The notes under the pieces are model-generated. The model searched no databases and was not told the DNA's origin. It saw only the letters and a program-made list of their open reading frames with translations. Below are positions 7,026 to 15,274 of a stretch of 29,845 bases of DNA, one piece after another. The position numbers and the translations under genes were made by a program. Origin of the DNA: Gemmatimonadales bacterium. GTDB lineage: Bacteria; Gemmatimonadota; Gemmatimonadetes; Palauibacterales; Palauibacteraceae. How positions within the stretch are numbered: position 1 is the first letter of the stretch; every line of letters begins with the position of its first letter. Location: NCBI GenBank assembly GCA_030636765.1, contig DAOVWI010000005.1, forward strand, positions 1 to 29,845, read 5' to 3'.

Positions 7026-8462
7026 ACGCCCGACCTTCCCGAGCGCCTTGCGGCGTGGCTCGAACGCCGACCCGGCCTGCTGCCCCGAAGAAACCGGATT
7101 CTCCTCGCCGTCTCCGGAGGTCCCGACTCGATCGCCCTGCTTCATCTCCTTCATTCGTGTGCCGCCGAAAAGGAGTGGCTTCTGGTCGCTGCCCACTTCG
7201 ACCACGGCCTCCGGAAGGAGAGCGCCCACGAAGCACGCAGCGTCGCCGAATGGGTGGAGGCTCTGGGCCTGCGCTGCAGCGTCGGCCGACCGAGCCGGCC
7301 GCTGCCCGCGCGCCAGGAGTCGTTCCGCCGGGCCAGGTACGAGTTCCTGCAAGCGACCGCCGAGGCCGAAGCAGCCGATCGCATCGTTACGGCGCACCAC
7401 GCGGATGACCAGGCCGAGACCGTTCTCTTTCGGATTCTCAGGGGGACCGGCATCCGGGGACTCGGTGGGATTCCCGAGCGACGCGGCATCATCGTCAGGC
7501 CGCTCCTTCCCTTCTGGCGGGAAGAGCTTCGAGCCTATCTAGTCGAGCGAAACATCCCGTACCTGACCGACCCGTCCAACGAGGATCCGCGTTGGAGCCG
7601 CGTGCGAATCCGCACGCTGGCCTTGCCGGCGCTGGAGCGATCATGGGACGGCCCCGTGCGGGAGCGCCTTGTCTCTCTGGCGTATGCGGCCCGAGAGGCG
7701 GACCGCGCGCTGGTGGCCCAGGCGCGGGAGGCGCTCGAGCGCTGTTGTGTGGCGGGGTTGGCCGGTGGCTTTCGGTTTGTCCGATCGTGTCTGGCGGAGT
7801 ATCATCGGACCGTCCAGGCTCGGGCGGTCGCGCTCCTGGCGGAACGGCTGGATGTGCGGTTATCGCGCGGAGGAACGCGAGTTGCGGTGGAGTTTATCAG
7901 GGGCGGACAAAGCGGTGCGTCCGTTGACGTAGGGGGAGGACTCTCGCTCCGCCGGGAGTTCGAGCACCTCTGGCTGGGCCTTCCGGCGCCGGATGCCGGC
8001 GAGATCCCCCTCCGGATTCCGTCGGCCGGCTCGGGTCGGGGCGTGCTGCGGCTCGGCGAGCGTCGCTTCCGGGTCGCTTGGACGGGACCGCCTCCACCGC
8101 GTTACGTGACCGGCGTGCCGGCAGACGATGTCTTCGATCTCCGATTGGGAGGAGGCGCCAGCTTTCCGCTCGAGATACGGAGCTGGCGGGCCGGAGATCG
8201 GATTCGACTCGCTGCCGGGAGCCGTAAGGTGAAGCGGCTGTTCGCGGATCATCGTGTGCCGCTCTCCGAGCGCGGCCGGATCCCGATCCTCGTGGACGCC
8301 GAGGGACGGGTGCTGTGGGTCTGGAGGCTGGCGAAGGCCGGTCCGCCGCTGGCTCACGCTCCGCCGCCGAAAGCCGGTCAGCCGCCGGCTCACGCTCCGC
8401 CGGCTCACGAGGAACCGTGCGGGGTGAGTGACGTTCTGTCCATCGAGGTCGAGGAGCTATAA
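7026..8462 (+). CDS. tilS: tRNA(Ile)-lysidine synthetase (start unresolved)
   Basis: TilS modifies C34 of the CAU-anticodon tRNA-Ile to lysidine, allowing AUA reading. The N-terminal ATP-pyrophosphatase domain shows the PP-loop SGGPDS at about residues 30-35, AHFDHGLRKESAHEA, and TAHHADDQAETVLFRILRG. The C-terminal TilS domain shows LEIRSWRAGDRIRLAAGSRKVKRLFADHRVP. Homology begins around LPERLAAWLERRPGLLP, but no ATG, GTG or TTG lies in frame near it. The only canonical start upstream is the ATG at 6822, which would add 68 Arg/Ser-rich residues overlapping the preceding gene. An ACG at 7026, preceded by GAGGGG and two bases after the TAG of the previous gene, is a possible non-canonical start. 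A 12-residue Pro/Ala/His repeat interrupts the C-terminus. It lies in the conserved tilS-hpt-ftsH order. Confidence 0.9.
   Translation, partial: TPDLPERLAAWLERRPGLLPRRNRILLAVSGGPDSIALLHLLHSCAAEKEWLLVAAHFDHGLRKESAHEARSVAEWVEALGLRCSVGRPSRPLPARQESFRRARYEFLQATAEAEAADRIVTAHHADDQAETVLFRILRGTGIRGLGGIPERRGIIVRPLLPFWREELRAYLVERNIPYLTDPSNEDPRWSRVRIRTLALPALERSWDGPVRERLVSLAYAAREADRALVAQAREALERCCVAGLAGGFRFVRSCLAEYHRTVQARAVALLAERLDVRLSRGGTRVAVEFIRGGQSGASVDVGGGLSLRREFEHLWLGLPAPDAGEIPLRIPSAGSGRGVLRLGERRFRVAWTGPPPPRYVTGVPADDVFDLRLGGGASFPLEIRSWRAGDRIRLAAGSRKVKRLFADHRVPLSERGRIPILVDAEGRVLWVWRLAKAGPPLAHAPPPKAGQPPAHAPPAHEEPCGVSDVLSIEVEEL
8334..8405 (+). repeat. 36-bp tandem repeat inside tilS
   Basis: Two in-frame 36-base copies encode KAGPPLAHAPPP and KAGQPPAHAPPA. 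They form a flexible Pro/Ala/His linker inserted between the WRLA strand and the last strand of the TilS C-terminal domain. The copies differ at a few bases, consistent with a recent in-frame duplication. Confidence 0.85.
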
Positions 8463-8471
8463 GGATCCAGC

Positions 8472-9065
8472 ATGGTGGAATTGGCAGCCGGCCCAGGCAC
8501 GCTCGCCCCGGCGCACATCGCGGCGCTGACGGGCGGTCGCTCGATCTCGCGCATCGTCTACTCGGTAGAGGACATCGCGGCACGGGTCCGGACCCTGGGG
8601 GACGAGATCACCCGCGCCTATGAGGGAGAGGACGATCTCCTTGTGCTCGGTCTACTCAAGGGTTCCTTCATCTTCCTAAGCGATCTGGTGCGCTGCATCT
8701 CGAGGCCCGTGCAGGTGGATTTTCTCGTGGCCTCCAGTTATGGCGCCGGAACCACGTCCTCGGGCCAGGTGGAGTTGTTGTATCAACCGGCGGCGCCGCT
8801 CACGGGGCGTAACGTGATACTGGTAGAGGATATAGTAGACAGCGGCAACACCCTGAACCGGATGATGGAGGCGTTGGATGCCCACGGTCTCAAGTCCCTG
8901 GAGATCTGTGCGCTGCTCCACAAGCACATCGCGCCCCACCTCGCCCGCGAGGCTCGCTGGGTCGGATTCGATGCACCTCCAGATTTTCTTGTGGGGTACG
9001 GGCTGGATCACGCCGAGGACTTCCGGCATCTCCCGTTCATCGCGAGCCTTTCGGACCAGGAATGA
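8472..9065 (+). CDS. hpt: Hypoxanthine phosphoribosyltransferase
   Basis: This 197-aa purine-salvage enzyme transfers ribose-5-phosphate from PRPP to hypoxanthine (and usually guanine). The PRPP-binding motif VILVEDIVDSGNTL lies at about residues 115-128. Upstream are LLVLGLLKGSFIFLSDL, the flexible-loop region SSYGAGTTSSGQV, and a C-terminal base-contacting segment with FLVGYGLD. The N-terminus carries about 20 extra residues before the homologous part (ISRIVYSVEDIAARV), so a later start is possible, but the ATG at 8472 follows AGGA and is nine bases from the tilS stop. tilS-hpt-ftsH is a recurrent bacterial arrangement and supports the call. Confidence 0.95.
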   Translation: MVELAAGPGTLAPAHIAALTGGRSISRIVYSVEDIAARVRTLGDEITRAYEGEDDLLVLGLLKGSFIFLSDLVRCISRPVQVDFLVASSYGAGTTSSGQVELLYQPAAPLTGRNVILVEDIVDSGNTLNRMMEALDAHGLKSLEICALLHKHIAPHLAREARWVGFDAPPDFLVGYGLDHAEDFRHLPFIASLSDQE

Positions 9066-9136
9066 AGGCATGCGGGTATAAGCCCGCAAGGCAGGAAACG
9101 GGCAGGCCAGGGCGGGGCAACGGATAGGCGAACCGA

Positions 9137-11128
9137 ATGCAGAAATCAGCCAAGGGTCCCGAAGGCTCGGACGGAGGGCGCGTGAACCGCTTCCTCCGGA
9201 CGGCCTCCTTCTGGGCTCTGATTGTGCTCATACCGCTGCTGATCTTCCAGCTCATGAACAGCAGCCGGGAGGCTCAGCAGGAGCTCACGTACTCCGAGTT
9301 CCGGGCCCAGGTCGAGGGCGGAAACGTAGCGAAGGTCACGGTCAAGGAGGGTCGCGAGCTCGAGGGCGAGCTGCGTTCGTCGATCGAGAAGAACGGGCTT
9401 CAGATCGAGAGCTTCCACACGCTCCTCCCGTACGAGGCGGACAAGTCGCTCATCGATGAGCTGGAGGAGGCGGGCGTCCAGACCAGCGGGAAGGGTCCCG
9501 GCAGCAACTGGGTCGCCGTGCTCGTCGGCATCCTCCCCTGGCTCCTCATCATCGGGCTCTGGGTCTTCCTCTTCCGCCAGATGCAGAGCGGCGGCTCGCG
9601 GGCCTTCAGTTTCGGCAAGTCCAAGGCGAAGCTCCTCACCGGTGACACGCCGAAGGTGACGTTCGCAGACGTGGCCGGGTGCGACGAGGCCAAGGACGAG
9701 CTTCAGGAGATCATCGAGTTCCTCAAGGATCCGGCCAAGTTCGGCCGTCTGGGCGGGCGGCTGCCGAAGGGCGCGTTGCTCGTCGGGCCGCCCGGGACCG
9801 GGAAGACGCTGATGGCCCGGGCCGTAGCGGGCGAGGCCGCCTGTCCCTTCTTCTCCATGTCCGGATCGGACTTCGTGGAGATGTTCGTCGGGGTCGGTGC
9901 GAGCCGGGTGCGCGATCTTTTTGAGCAGGGCAAGGCCCACGCGCCCTGCATCATCTTCATCGATGAGATCGACGCGGTCGGACGACACCGCGGCGCGGGG
10001 CTCGGCGGCGGGCACGACGAGCGGGAGCAGACCCTGAACCAGCTTCTGGTAGAGATGGACGGCTTCGAGTCGAACCAAGGCGTCATTCTACTTGCCGCGA
10101 CGAACCGGCCTGACGTGCTGGATCCCGCGCTGCTCCGTCCGGGACGGTTTGACCGGCAGATCGTGGTGGACAGTCCCGATGTGCGGGGTCGGGAGGGCAT
10201 CTTCCGAGTGCACACGCGGGACATCCCGATCGCCGACGACGTGGACGTCGTCATCCTCGCGAAGGGCACGCCCGGCCTCTCGGGCGCGGACATCGAGAAC
10301 GTCGTGAACGAAGCCGCGCTGCTCGCTGCCCGGAAGGACAAGAACCGCGTCTACATGGAGGACTTCGAGCAGGCGAAGGACAAGGTCATGCTCGGCGCCG
10401 AGCGCAAGAGCCTCGTGATCTCGGAGGATGAGCGGAAGGTCACTGCGTACCACGAGGCTGGACACACGGTCATCGGCCTGAGGGTGCCCGGCCTCGACCC
10501 ACTCCACAAGGTGACGATCGTCCCCCGCGGTCGGGCGCTGGGGATCACGGCGTCGCTTCCGGAGGAGGATCGTCACAACTATACGCGGGAGTGGTTGCTG
10601 GGGCAGCTCAAGATGCTGTTCGGTGGCCGCGTGGCGGAGGAGATGGTCTTCGGAGAGGATAAGATCACGACCGGAGCCGGCAACGACATCGAGCGAGCGA
10701 CGACGATCGCCCGGCGGATGGTCACCCAGTTCGGCATGTCCCCGGCGGTGGGTCCCGTAACGGTGGGGGATCGCGAGCATGAGATCTTCCTGGGACGCGA
10801 TTTCTCCCAGCGCCGAGAGGTCAGTGAGAGGACGGCTCAGCTCGTCGACTCCGAGGTCAAGCGCATCCTGGACGAGGCGTACTCGTCCGCCCGGACGGTG
10901 CTCGAGGGGAACCGGGATCTGCTTGAGACGATCGCCGAAGCGCTGCTGGAGCGAGAGACGCTCGACGCCGATGAGATCAAGCTGGTGGACAAGGGAGAGC
11001 CTCTCCCACCTCTCCCGAGCGGCGAGCCCGTCGAGGAAGCCCCCGAGGAGGCGAGCGAGGAGCGGCGGGCGGTGGTGCGCAAGCCTCAGGAGACCGGAGG
11101 GGGGGATCCATCTCCGGCGCTCGCCTGA
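9137..11128 (+). CDS. ftsH: ATP-dependent zinc metalloprotease FtsH
   Basis: This 663-aa membrane-bound AAA+ protease degrades unfolded and regulatory proteins at the inner membrane. There is a transmembrane segment at about residues 22-40, a periplasmic domain (41-124), and a second membrane segment at about 125-147. In the AAA domain, Walker A GPPGTGKT is at 217-224, Walker B IIFIDE at 272-277 and the second region of homology with LLRPGRFDRQI around 332-342. The zinc-site motif HEAGH is at 439-443, and EEMVFGEDKITTGAGNDIERAT belongs to the protease domain. The C-terminal 40 residues are an acidic, Pro-rich tail. Length and order match FtsH. A small hairpin (TGCGGG / CCCGCA, 9071-9088) lies in the 71-base gap upstream. 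Confidence 0.98.
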   Translation: MQKSAKGPEGSDGGRVNRFLRTASFWALIVLIPLLIFQLMNSSREAQQELTYSEFRAQVEGGNVAKVTVKEGRELEGELRSSIEKNGLQIESFHTLLPYEADKSLIDELEEAGVQTSGKGPGSNWVAVLVGILPWLLIIGLWVFLFRQMQSGGSRAFSFGKSKAKLLTGDTPKVTFADVAGCDEAKDELQEIIEFLKDPAKFGRLGGRLPKGALLVGPPGTGKTLMARAVAGEAACPFFSMSGSDFVEMFVGVGASRVRDLFEQGKAHAPCIIFIDEIDAVGRHRGAGLGGGHDEREQTLNQLLVEMDGFESNQGVILLAATNRPDVLDPALLRPGRFDRQIVVDSPDVRGREGIFRVHTRDIPIADDVDVVILAKGTPGLSGADIENVVNEAALLAARKDKNRVYMEDFEQAKDKVMLGAERKSLVISEDERKVTAYHEAGHTVIGLRVPGLDPLHKVTIVPRGRALGITASLPEEDRHNYTREWLLGQLKMLFGGRVAEEMVFGEDKITTGAGNDIERATTIARRMVTQFGMSPAVGPVTVGDREHEIFLGRDFSQRREVSERTAQLVDSEVKRILDEAYSSARTVLEGNRDLLETIAEALLERETLDADEIKLVDKGEPLPPLPSGEPVEEAPEEASEERRAVVRKPQETGGGDPSPALA

Positions 11129-11147
11129 GCGCAGTGGGCCGCTGACG

Positions 11148-12023
11148 ATGGCCGCTGCGGACCGAGGCCCGGCAGAAGGAGGCGATCGGCCCGTCTGGCG
11201 GATCCGGGACCGCACGATCCACCTCGGCCGTCCGGTGGTCGTCGGGATTCTCAACGTCACACCCGATTCCTTTTCCGACGGCGGAGCCTACCTGGATCCG
11301 TCGCTCGCGGCGGAGCGCGCTCGCGCGCTGGTCTCCGACGGGGCGGATCTCATCGATATCGGCGGGGAATCCACCCGGCCCGGAGCTGGTGCGGTGTCGG
11401 CCCACGAGGAATGGCGCCGGGTCGGCCCTGTGCTGGAGCGCCTGCAGGGTTCGATTCCCGTCCCGCTCGTCGTCGACACAACGAAAGCCGACGTGGCCAG
11501 GCGAGCCCTGGACCTGGGGGTCGCGGCCCTGAACGACGTCTCCGGGCTGGCCGCCGATCCGCGTCTGGCCCTCCTGGCGGCGGAAACGGGTGCCGGACTG
11601 GTTCTCATGCACATGCGGGGCGAGCCTCGCACGATGCAGGAGAACGTCGAGTACCGGGACCTGCTGGGCGAGATTCGAGATGGCCTCTCGAGCTCGCTCC
11701 AGCTGGCGATCGAGGCGGGTTGCGCTTCCGCCCAGCTCGTGGTGGACCCGGGGATCGGCTTCGGGAAGTCGGCGCGGGGCAACCTCCAGTTGCTGGCGGA
11801 GCTGGGCGGGCTGCTTTCCCTCGGACGCCCCGTCCTGGTGGGACCATCCCGTAAGTCCTTCATCGGCAAAGTGTTGGATCTGCCGGTTCAGGAGAGAGTG
11901 GAGGGTACCGTCGCCGCCTGCGTGATGGCCCTCGAGCGGGGTGCGCGACTCTTTCGCGTCCATGACGTTCGTGAGGTGCGGCGGGCGCTCGACCTGGCCG
12001 ATTCGATTCGACGGGCGGGGTAG
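11148..12023 (+). CDS. folP: Dihydropteroate synthase
   Basis: This 291-aa TIM-barrel enzyme condenses p-aminobenzoate with dihydropterin pyrophosphate in folate synthesis and is the sulfonamide target. Motifs are GILNVTPDSFSDGG (about residues 33-46), DLIDIGGESTRPGA (about 68-80), VVDTTKADVARRAL, NDVSGL, VLMHMRG, VVDPGIGFGKS, and VGPSRKSFIG near the C-terminus. The ATG at 11148 gives 30 residues before the first strand; the frame is open further upstream within ftsH but without homology. It is 19 bases after ftsH and six bases before cdaA. A folP-cdaA pair is common in Bacteroidota and relatives. Confidence 0.96.
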   Translation: MAAADRGPAEGGDRPVWRIRDRTIHLGRPVVVGILNVTPDSFSDGGAYLDPSLAAERARALVSDGADLIDIGGESTRPGAGAVSAHEEWRRVGPVLERLQGSIPVPLVVDTTKADVARRALDLGVAALNDVSGLAADPRLALLAAETGAGLVLMHMRGEPRTMQENVEYRDLLGEIRDGLSSSLQLAIEAGCASAQLVVDPGIGFGKSARGNLQLLAELGGLLSLGRPVLVGPSRKSFIGKVLDLPVQERVEGTVAACVMALERGARLFRVHDVREVRRALDLADSIRRAG

Positions 12024-12029
12024 CCGGCG

Positions 12030-12944
12030 ATGAGGACCCTGGCCGATTATCTCGGTTTCCTCCAGCTGGACTTCAAGGATGCGATCGAGATCCTCATCGT
12101 CGCCTACCTCATCTACCGCGTCCTGGTGCTGTGGACCGGCACGCGGGCCTTCCAGATCCTCGTTGGGCTGGTGCTGCTGGTCGCAGTCTACGCGATGGCC
12201 CAGCTGCTGGAGCTCGGCCTCATCACGGCCATCCTGTCTCAGGCGTTCACCTACGGCGTGTTCGCCCTTATCGTCGTGTTTCAACCGGAGCTTCGGAACG
12301 CGCTCGCGCAGCTGGGCCGCAGCCGGCTGTGGAACGTCTTCGCGAGGTTCGAGGAGAGCGAGGTCGTTGAGGAGATCGTGAAGGCGGCGGAGCGGCTGGC
12401 GCGGGCGAAGATCGGTGGGATCATCGCGGTCGAGCGAGAGGTCGGGCTCGGGGAGTACGCGGACAAGGGCACGCGCTTCGAGGCGGATGTCTCCTCGGAT
12501 CTGCTCACCACGATCTTTACGCCTTATTCTCCGCTGCACGACGGGGCCGTGCTCATCCGTGGGGACAAGATCATCGCGGCCGGAGCGCCGCTTCCCCTCA
12601 CCCAGTTTCCCGTGCGCGACAAGTCGCTCGGCATGCGCCACCGGGCCGCGATTGGCCTCTCCGAGGAGACCGACTCCTATGTGGTGGTGATCTCGGAGGA
12701 AACGAGCCAGATCTCGCTCGCGATCGGCGGGCAGCTCTTCCGCGGGATGGATCAGGATCGTCTGAGGGCGCATCTTTCGCGTAGCCGGTCGATGGAGCCG
12801 CCGCCCCCGCGGGGGGGGAGGCGATGGCGCGATATGATGCTCATGGGACGCCGTGGTGGAGCGTTCACGGCCACTTCGGGCCGGGACGCCGGTGGCGGCG
12901 AGGGCAAGGAGCCCGGATTTGACGAGGTCCGGGCCGGACGGTAA
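12030..12944 (+). CDS. cdaA: Diadenylate cyclase CdaA (c-di-AMP synthase)
   Basis: CdaA is a membrane-bound enzyme that joins two ATP into the second messenger c-di-AMP, which controls potassium and osmotic balance in many bacteria. Three transmembrane segments fall at about residues 18-36, 40-60 and 66-85. The DisA_N cyclase domain follows (about 95-250) with the catalytic motifs HDGAVLI (DGA at 171-173) and MRHRAAIGLSEETD (RHR at 203-205). After the domain is a roughly 50-residue Arg/Gly-rich tail of unknown role. The gene is coupled to folP. No cdaR or glmM follows, unlike the Firmicutes operon; instead a promoter for the exb cluster overlaps its 3' end. Confidence 0.95.
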   Translation: MRTLADYLGFLQLDFKDAIEILIVAYLIYRVLVLWTGTRAFQILVGLVLLVAVYAMAQLLELGLITAILSQAFTYGVFALIVVFQPELRNALAQLGRSRLWNVFARFEESEVVEEIVKAAERLARAKIGGIIAVEREVGLGEYADKGTRFEADVSSDLLTTIFTPYSPLHDGAVLIRGDKIIAAGAPLPLTQFPVRDKSLGMRHRAAIGLSEETDSYVVVISEETSQISLAIGGQLFRGMDQDRLRAHLSRSRSMEPPPPRGGRRWRDMMLMGRRGGAFTATSGRDAGGGEGKEPGFDEVRAGR

Positions 12945-12947
12945 TAT
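12919..12947 (+). promoter_or_regulatory. Promoter of the exbB-exbD-exbD-tonB operon
   Basis: TTGACG (12919-12924), a 17-base spacer and TAATAT (12942-12947) form a strong sigma-70-type promoter. The -10 box overlaps the TAA stop of cdaA. Transcription would begin near 12954, leaving a leader of about 65 bases before the TTG start of exbB. Confidence 0.83.
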
Positions 12948-13017
12948 TTTCGGTCGATCATGGATCGTGGCACGCCCGATGCATTGGGCCCGGCGTAGCC
13001 CCCTGCGGAGGTAGAGT

Positions 13018-13689
13018 TTGCAGCAAGTCGACACCAGCTATCAGCTCCTCACGCTCTTCGCCGACGGCGGCTTCATGATGTATCCGCTCGTCCTCTGCTC
13101 GCTGATCGCCCTGGGAGTGATCATCGCCAAGGGCTGGACCCTTTGGATCGCTCATCACGATTCCGAGAGGCTTCTGGGCGAGATGGAGGCGTTGAGCGCG
13201 AGCGGCCAGTTGAACGAGGCGGTCCACAAGGCCGAGGAGACCCGGGGCCCGGTGGCCGCGATCCTCCTCGCCGGGCTGCGCCGCGTGGAGGAGCGACACA
13301 CGGGTTCCGACGTCGTCAAGGCCATCTCGACGACCGGTTCGATCGAGCTCGGATTCCTGGAGCGTGGGCTCCCCGTGCTGGCCACGGTGGCGAACGTGGC
13401 GCCGATGCTCGGCTTCCTCGGTACGGTCATCGGGATGATCCTGGCCTTCGAGGCGATCGAGCTCGCCGGGCAGGTCGAGCCCTCCCTGGTCGCCGGCGGC
13501 ATCAAGGTGGCCCTCATCACGACGGCGACCGGTCTCGCGATCGCCATTCCGGTGAGCGTCTCGTACAACTTCTTCGTGACCCGGATCGATCAGCTGGTGG
13601 CGGACATGGAGGAAGGGGCGCAGGCCGTGCTCGATCTGATCTGGCAGATCGACTCCACCCGCGGGCTGCCGGCTATGGAAGCGGAGTAG
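13018..13689 (+). CDS. exbB: ExbB/TolQ/MotA-family proton channel protein
   Basis: This 223-aa inner-membrane protein forms, with ExbD, the proton-driven motor that energises TonB-dependent outer-membrane transport (or a Tol-type system). Three transmembrane segments lie near residues 19-43, 117-146 and 162-186. Family motifs are VANVAPMLGFLGTVIGMILAF and GIKVALITTATGLAIAIPVS, the latter carrying the channel-lining threonines. The start is a TTG at 13018 with GGAGG about 7 bases upstream. The gene is first in an operon with two exbD genes and tonB, which favours ExbB over TolQ. Expression is likely from the promoter at 12919-12947. Confidence 0.93.
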   Translation: MQQVDTSYQLLTLFADGGFMMYPLVLCSLIALGVIIAKGWTLWIAHHDSERLLGEMEALSASGQLNEAVHKAEETRGPVAAILLAGLRRVEERHTGSDVVKAISTTGSIELGFLERGLPVLATVANVAPMLGFLGTVIGMILAFEAIELAGQVEPSLVAGGIKVALITTATGLAIAIPVSVSYNFFVTRIDQLVADMEEGAQAVLDLIWQIDSTRGLPAMEAE

Positions 13690-13703
13690 GAGGAGGCCGA
13701 CCG

Positions 13704-14126
13704 ATGCCGATGTTGAACCGCAAGCAGCGCGTCTCCGATGAGATCCCGACCGCGTCGATGGCGGATATCGCGTTCCTGCTCCTCGTATTCTTTCTTACCA
13801 CGACGGTGTTCAACGAGGAAAAGGGCTTGCCGATCGTCCTTCCCGAGGAGAAGGAGGAGCAGGAGGTTTCGCCGAAGAACCTCCTCTTCCTCATCATCCA
13901 GCGCGACGGTTCGGTGATCGTTCGACGGGGCGAGAGCGAGCAGGAGCAGGTCGTGGCCTACCGGCAGATCGAGGGCATCTTGAGGCAGGAGCTCGCGGCG
14001 AACGAGAACCTGATCGCCGCCATCAAGACGGATCCCGAAGCGCCGTACCGTCACATGATCAACGTGCTGGACGAAGTGAAGAAGGCGGGAGCGGAACGCA
14101 TCTCCCTGCAGATGGTAGGAGAGTAG
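13704..14126 (+). CDS. exbD: ExbD/TolR-family protein (first copy)
   Basis: This 140-aa single-span protein is the ExbD partner of the proton channel. A short cytoplasmic N-terminus (DEIPTASMADIAFLLLVFF) leads into the transmembrane helix and carries the essential proton-relay aspartate at residue 21. A periplasmic domain of about 95 residues follows. The ATG at 13704 has a strong AGGAGGAGG just after the exbB stop. The linker after the membrane helix is rich in glutamate. It is followed within two bases by a second, diverged exbD. Confidence 0.93.
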   Translation: MPMLNRKQRVSDEIPTASMADIAFLLLVFFLTTTVFNEEKGLPIVLPEEKEEQEVSPKNLLFLIIQRDGSVIVRRGESEQEQVVAYRQIEGILRQELAANENLIAAIKTDPEAPYRHMINVLDEVKKAGAERISLQMVGE

Positions 14127-14128
14127 CC

Positions 14129-14575
14129 ATGGCGCTGAGGGCGGGCGGTTTCAAGCGACGAGCGGGGGTGAGCAGCGAAATCCCCTCGTCCTCGATGGCC
14201 GATATCGCCTTCTTGCTGCTCATCTTCTTCATGGTGACGACCGTTTTCAGGAAGGAAAAGAAGCGTCACATCGACTGGGTGGACGCGGAAGCCACTAAGA
14301 AGATCGACGAGAAAAGAAAGAACATCCTCCACCTCTGGATGGAGGACGACGGTCAGGTTTACATCAACGATCAGGCGCTCGCCGATGAGGACATCGCCAG
14401 CGTCGTTCGCCCGCTCTATGCCGACAACCGCGAGCTGGTGGTTGCGGTGCGAGGGGATCGTGACGTTCCGTATTACAAGATCAACACGATTACAAAGCAG
14501 CTTCAGGCGGCAGGGGCGGTACGAGTGACCTTTGCGACGCGTTTGGAGCACCGTGTGATGCGGCCCAGGAGGTAG
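14129..14575 (+). CDS. exbD: ExbD/TolR-family protein (second copy)
   Basis: This 148-aa paralogue of the preceding gene has the same layout: the N-terminal motif SSEIPSSSMADIAFLLLIFFMV with the functional aspartate at residue 25, one transmembrane helix, and a periplasmic domain containing NILHLWMEDDGQVYIN. The two ExbD proteins share the membrane motif but differ strongly in the periplasmic part, so they probably form a mixed complex or serve different partners rather than being a recent duplication. Paired exbD genes before tonB are common in Bacteroidota and related phyla. Confidence 0.92.
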   Translation: MALRAGGFKRRAGVSSEIPSSSMADIAFLLLIFFMVTTVFRKEKKRHIDWVDAEATKKIDEKRKNILHLWMEDDGQVYINDQALADEDIASVVRPLYADNRELVVAVRGDRDVPYYKINTITKQLQAAGAVRVTFATRLEHRVMRPRR

Positions 14576-14589
14576 GGAGGTACGTGCCA

Positions 14590-15264
14590 ATGCCAGGATC
14601 GACCGATCGCAAGAGTCCCGCAGCCACCGAGACCGCCAACGACGCGTTCAAGAAGAGCGCCTCGAACTGGCTGGCCTATGGCGTTATCGGGGCCGTCGCC
14701 GTGCACTTCGCGCTTTTCGCGCTGTTCCCGAACCTGCAGGCGGCGGACCTGAGCGGCCTGGACGAATCGATCGAAATGATCGAGCTCCCGCCGGAGGTGA
14801 AGATCCCGCCGCCGCCGGAGCAGATCGCGCGACCGGCTACGCCGAAAGTGGCGGCTGCCGATATCGCGGATGACGTTACGATCGCACCGACGACGTTCGA
14901 CGAGAATCCGGTCGAGAACCTCCCGCCTCCGCCCAAGACGGGCAGCCCCGCGGACCGTCCGTCGTTCATTCCTTACGACGTGGCGCCGAAGCTGAAGAAC
15001 GCCAAGGAGATCCAGCGGCTGCTGCAGCGCCTCTATCCGGCCCAGCTGCGTGAGGCTGGTGTTGAGGGCACGGTCGTGTTGTGGATCTACATCGACGAGC
15101 ATGGCAACGTGATGAAGTCGCAAGTCCAGAAGTCGAGCGGCTACAACGCGATGGACAAAGCGGCCATGGGCACCGCAGACAAGATGGAGTTCTCGCCCGC
15201 CATGAACCGCGACAAGAAGACTCCCGTCTGGGTTGCTCAGGCGATTACGTTCGAGGTTCGCTAG
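14590..15264 (+). CDS. tonB: TonB energy-transducing protein
   Basis: This protein of about 224 aa links the ExbBD motor to outer-membrane receptors. A membrane anchor spans about residues 28-46, followed by a Pro-rich periplasmic linker (ELPPEVKIPPPPEQIARP, LPPPPKTGSP). The C-terminal TonB domain has YPAQLREAGVEGTVVLWIYIDEHGNV and SSGYNAMDKAAM, ending in FEVR. The start is either GTG 14584 or ATG 14590; GGGAGG at 14575-14580 is 9 bases from the ATG but only 3 from the GTG, so the ATG is preferred. It closes the exb operon and is followed by paired hairpins and a T-run. Confidence 0.95.
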   Translation: MPGSTDRKSPAATETANDAFKKSASNWLAYGVIGAVAVHFALFALFPNLQAADLSGLDESIEMIELPPEVKIPPPPEQIARPATPKVAAADIADDVTIAPTTFDENPVENLPPPPKTGSPADRPSFIPYDVAPKLKNAKEIQRLLQRLYPAQLREAGVEGTVVLWIYIDEHGNVMKSQVQKSSGYNAMDKAAMGTADKMEFSPAMNRDKKTPVWVAQAITFEVR

Positions 15265-15274
15265 GGCGTTGACG

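Noticed and set aside
9071..9088. Hairpin TGCGGG/CCCGCA with TATAAG in the loop before ftsH, possible terminator or -10
   Set aside because: No T-run follows, so it is not a terminator, and no -35 lies at the right distance. Kept only as a small structure of unknown meaning.
10977..13034. Very long open frame on the minus strand opposite ftsH end, folP and cdaA
   Set aside because: It is a shadow of well-supported plus-strand genes in a high-GC region; the translation is Arg/Pro/His-rich low-complexity sequence without domains.
13704..14575. Recent tandem duplication of exbD
   Set aside because: The two proteins share only the membrane motif and differ widely elsewhere, so this is an old paralogous pair, as in many Bacteroidota-like clusters.
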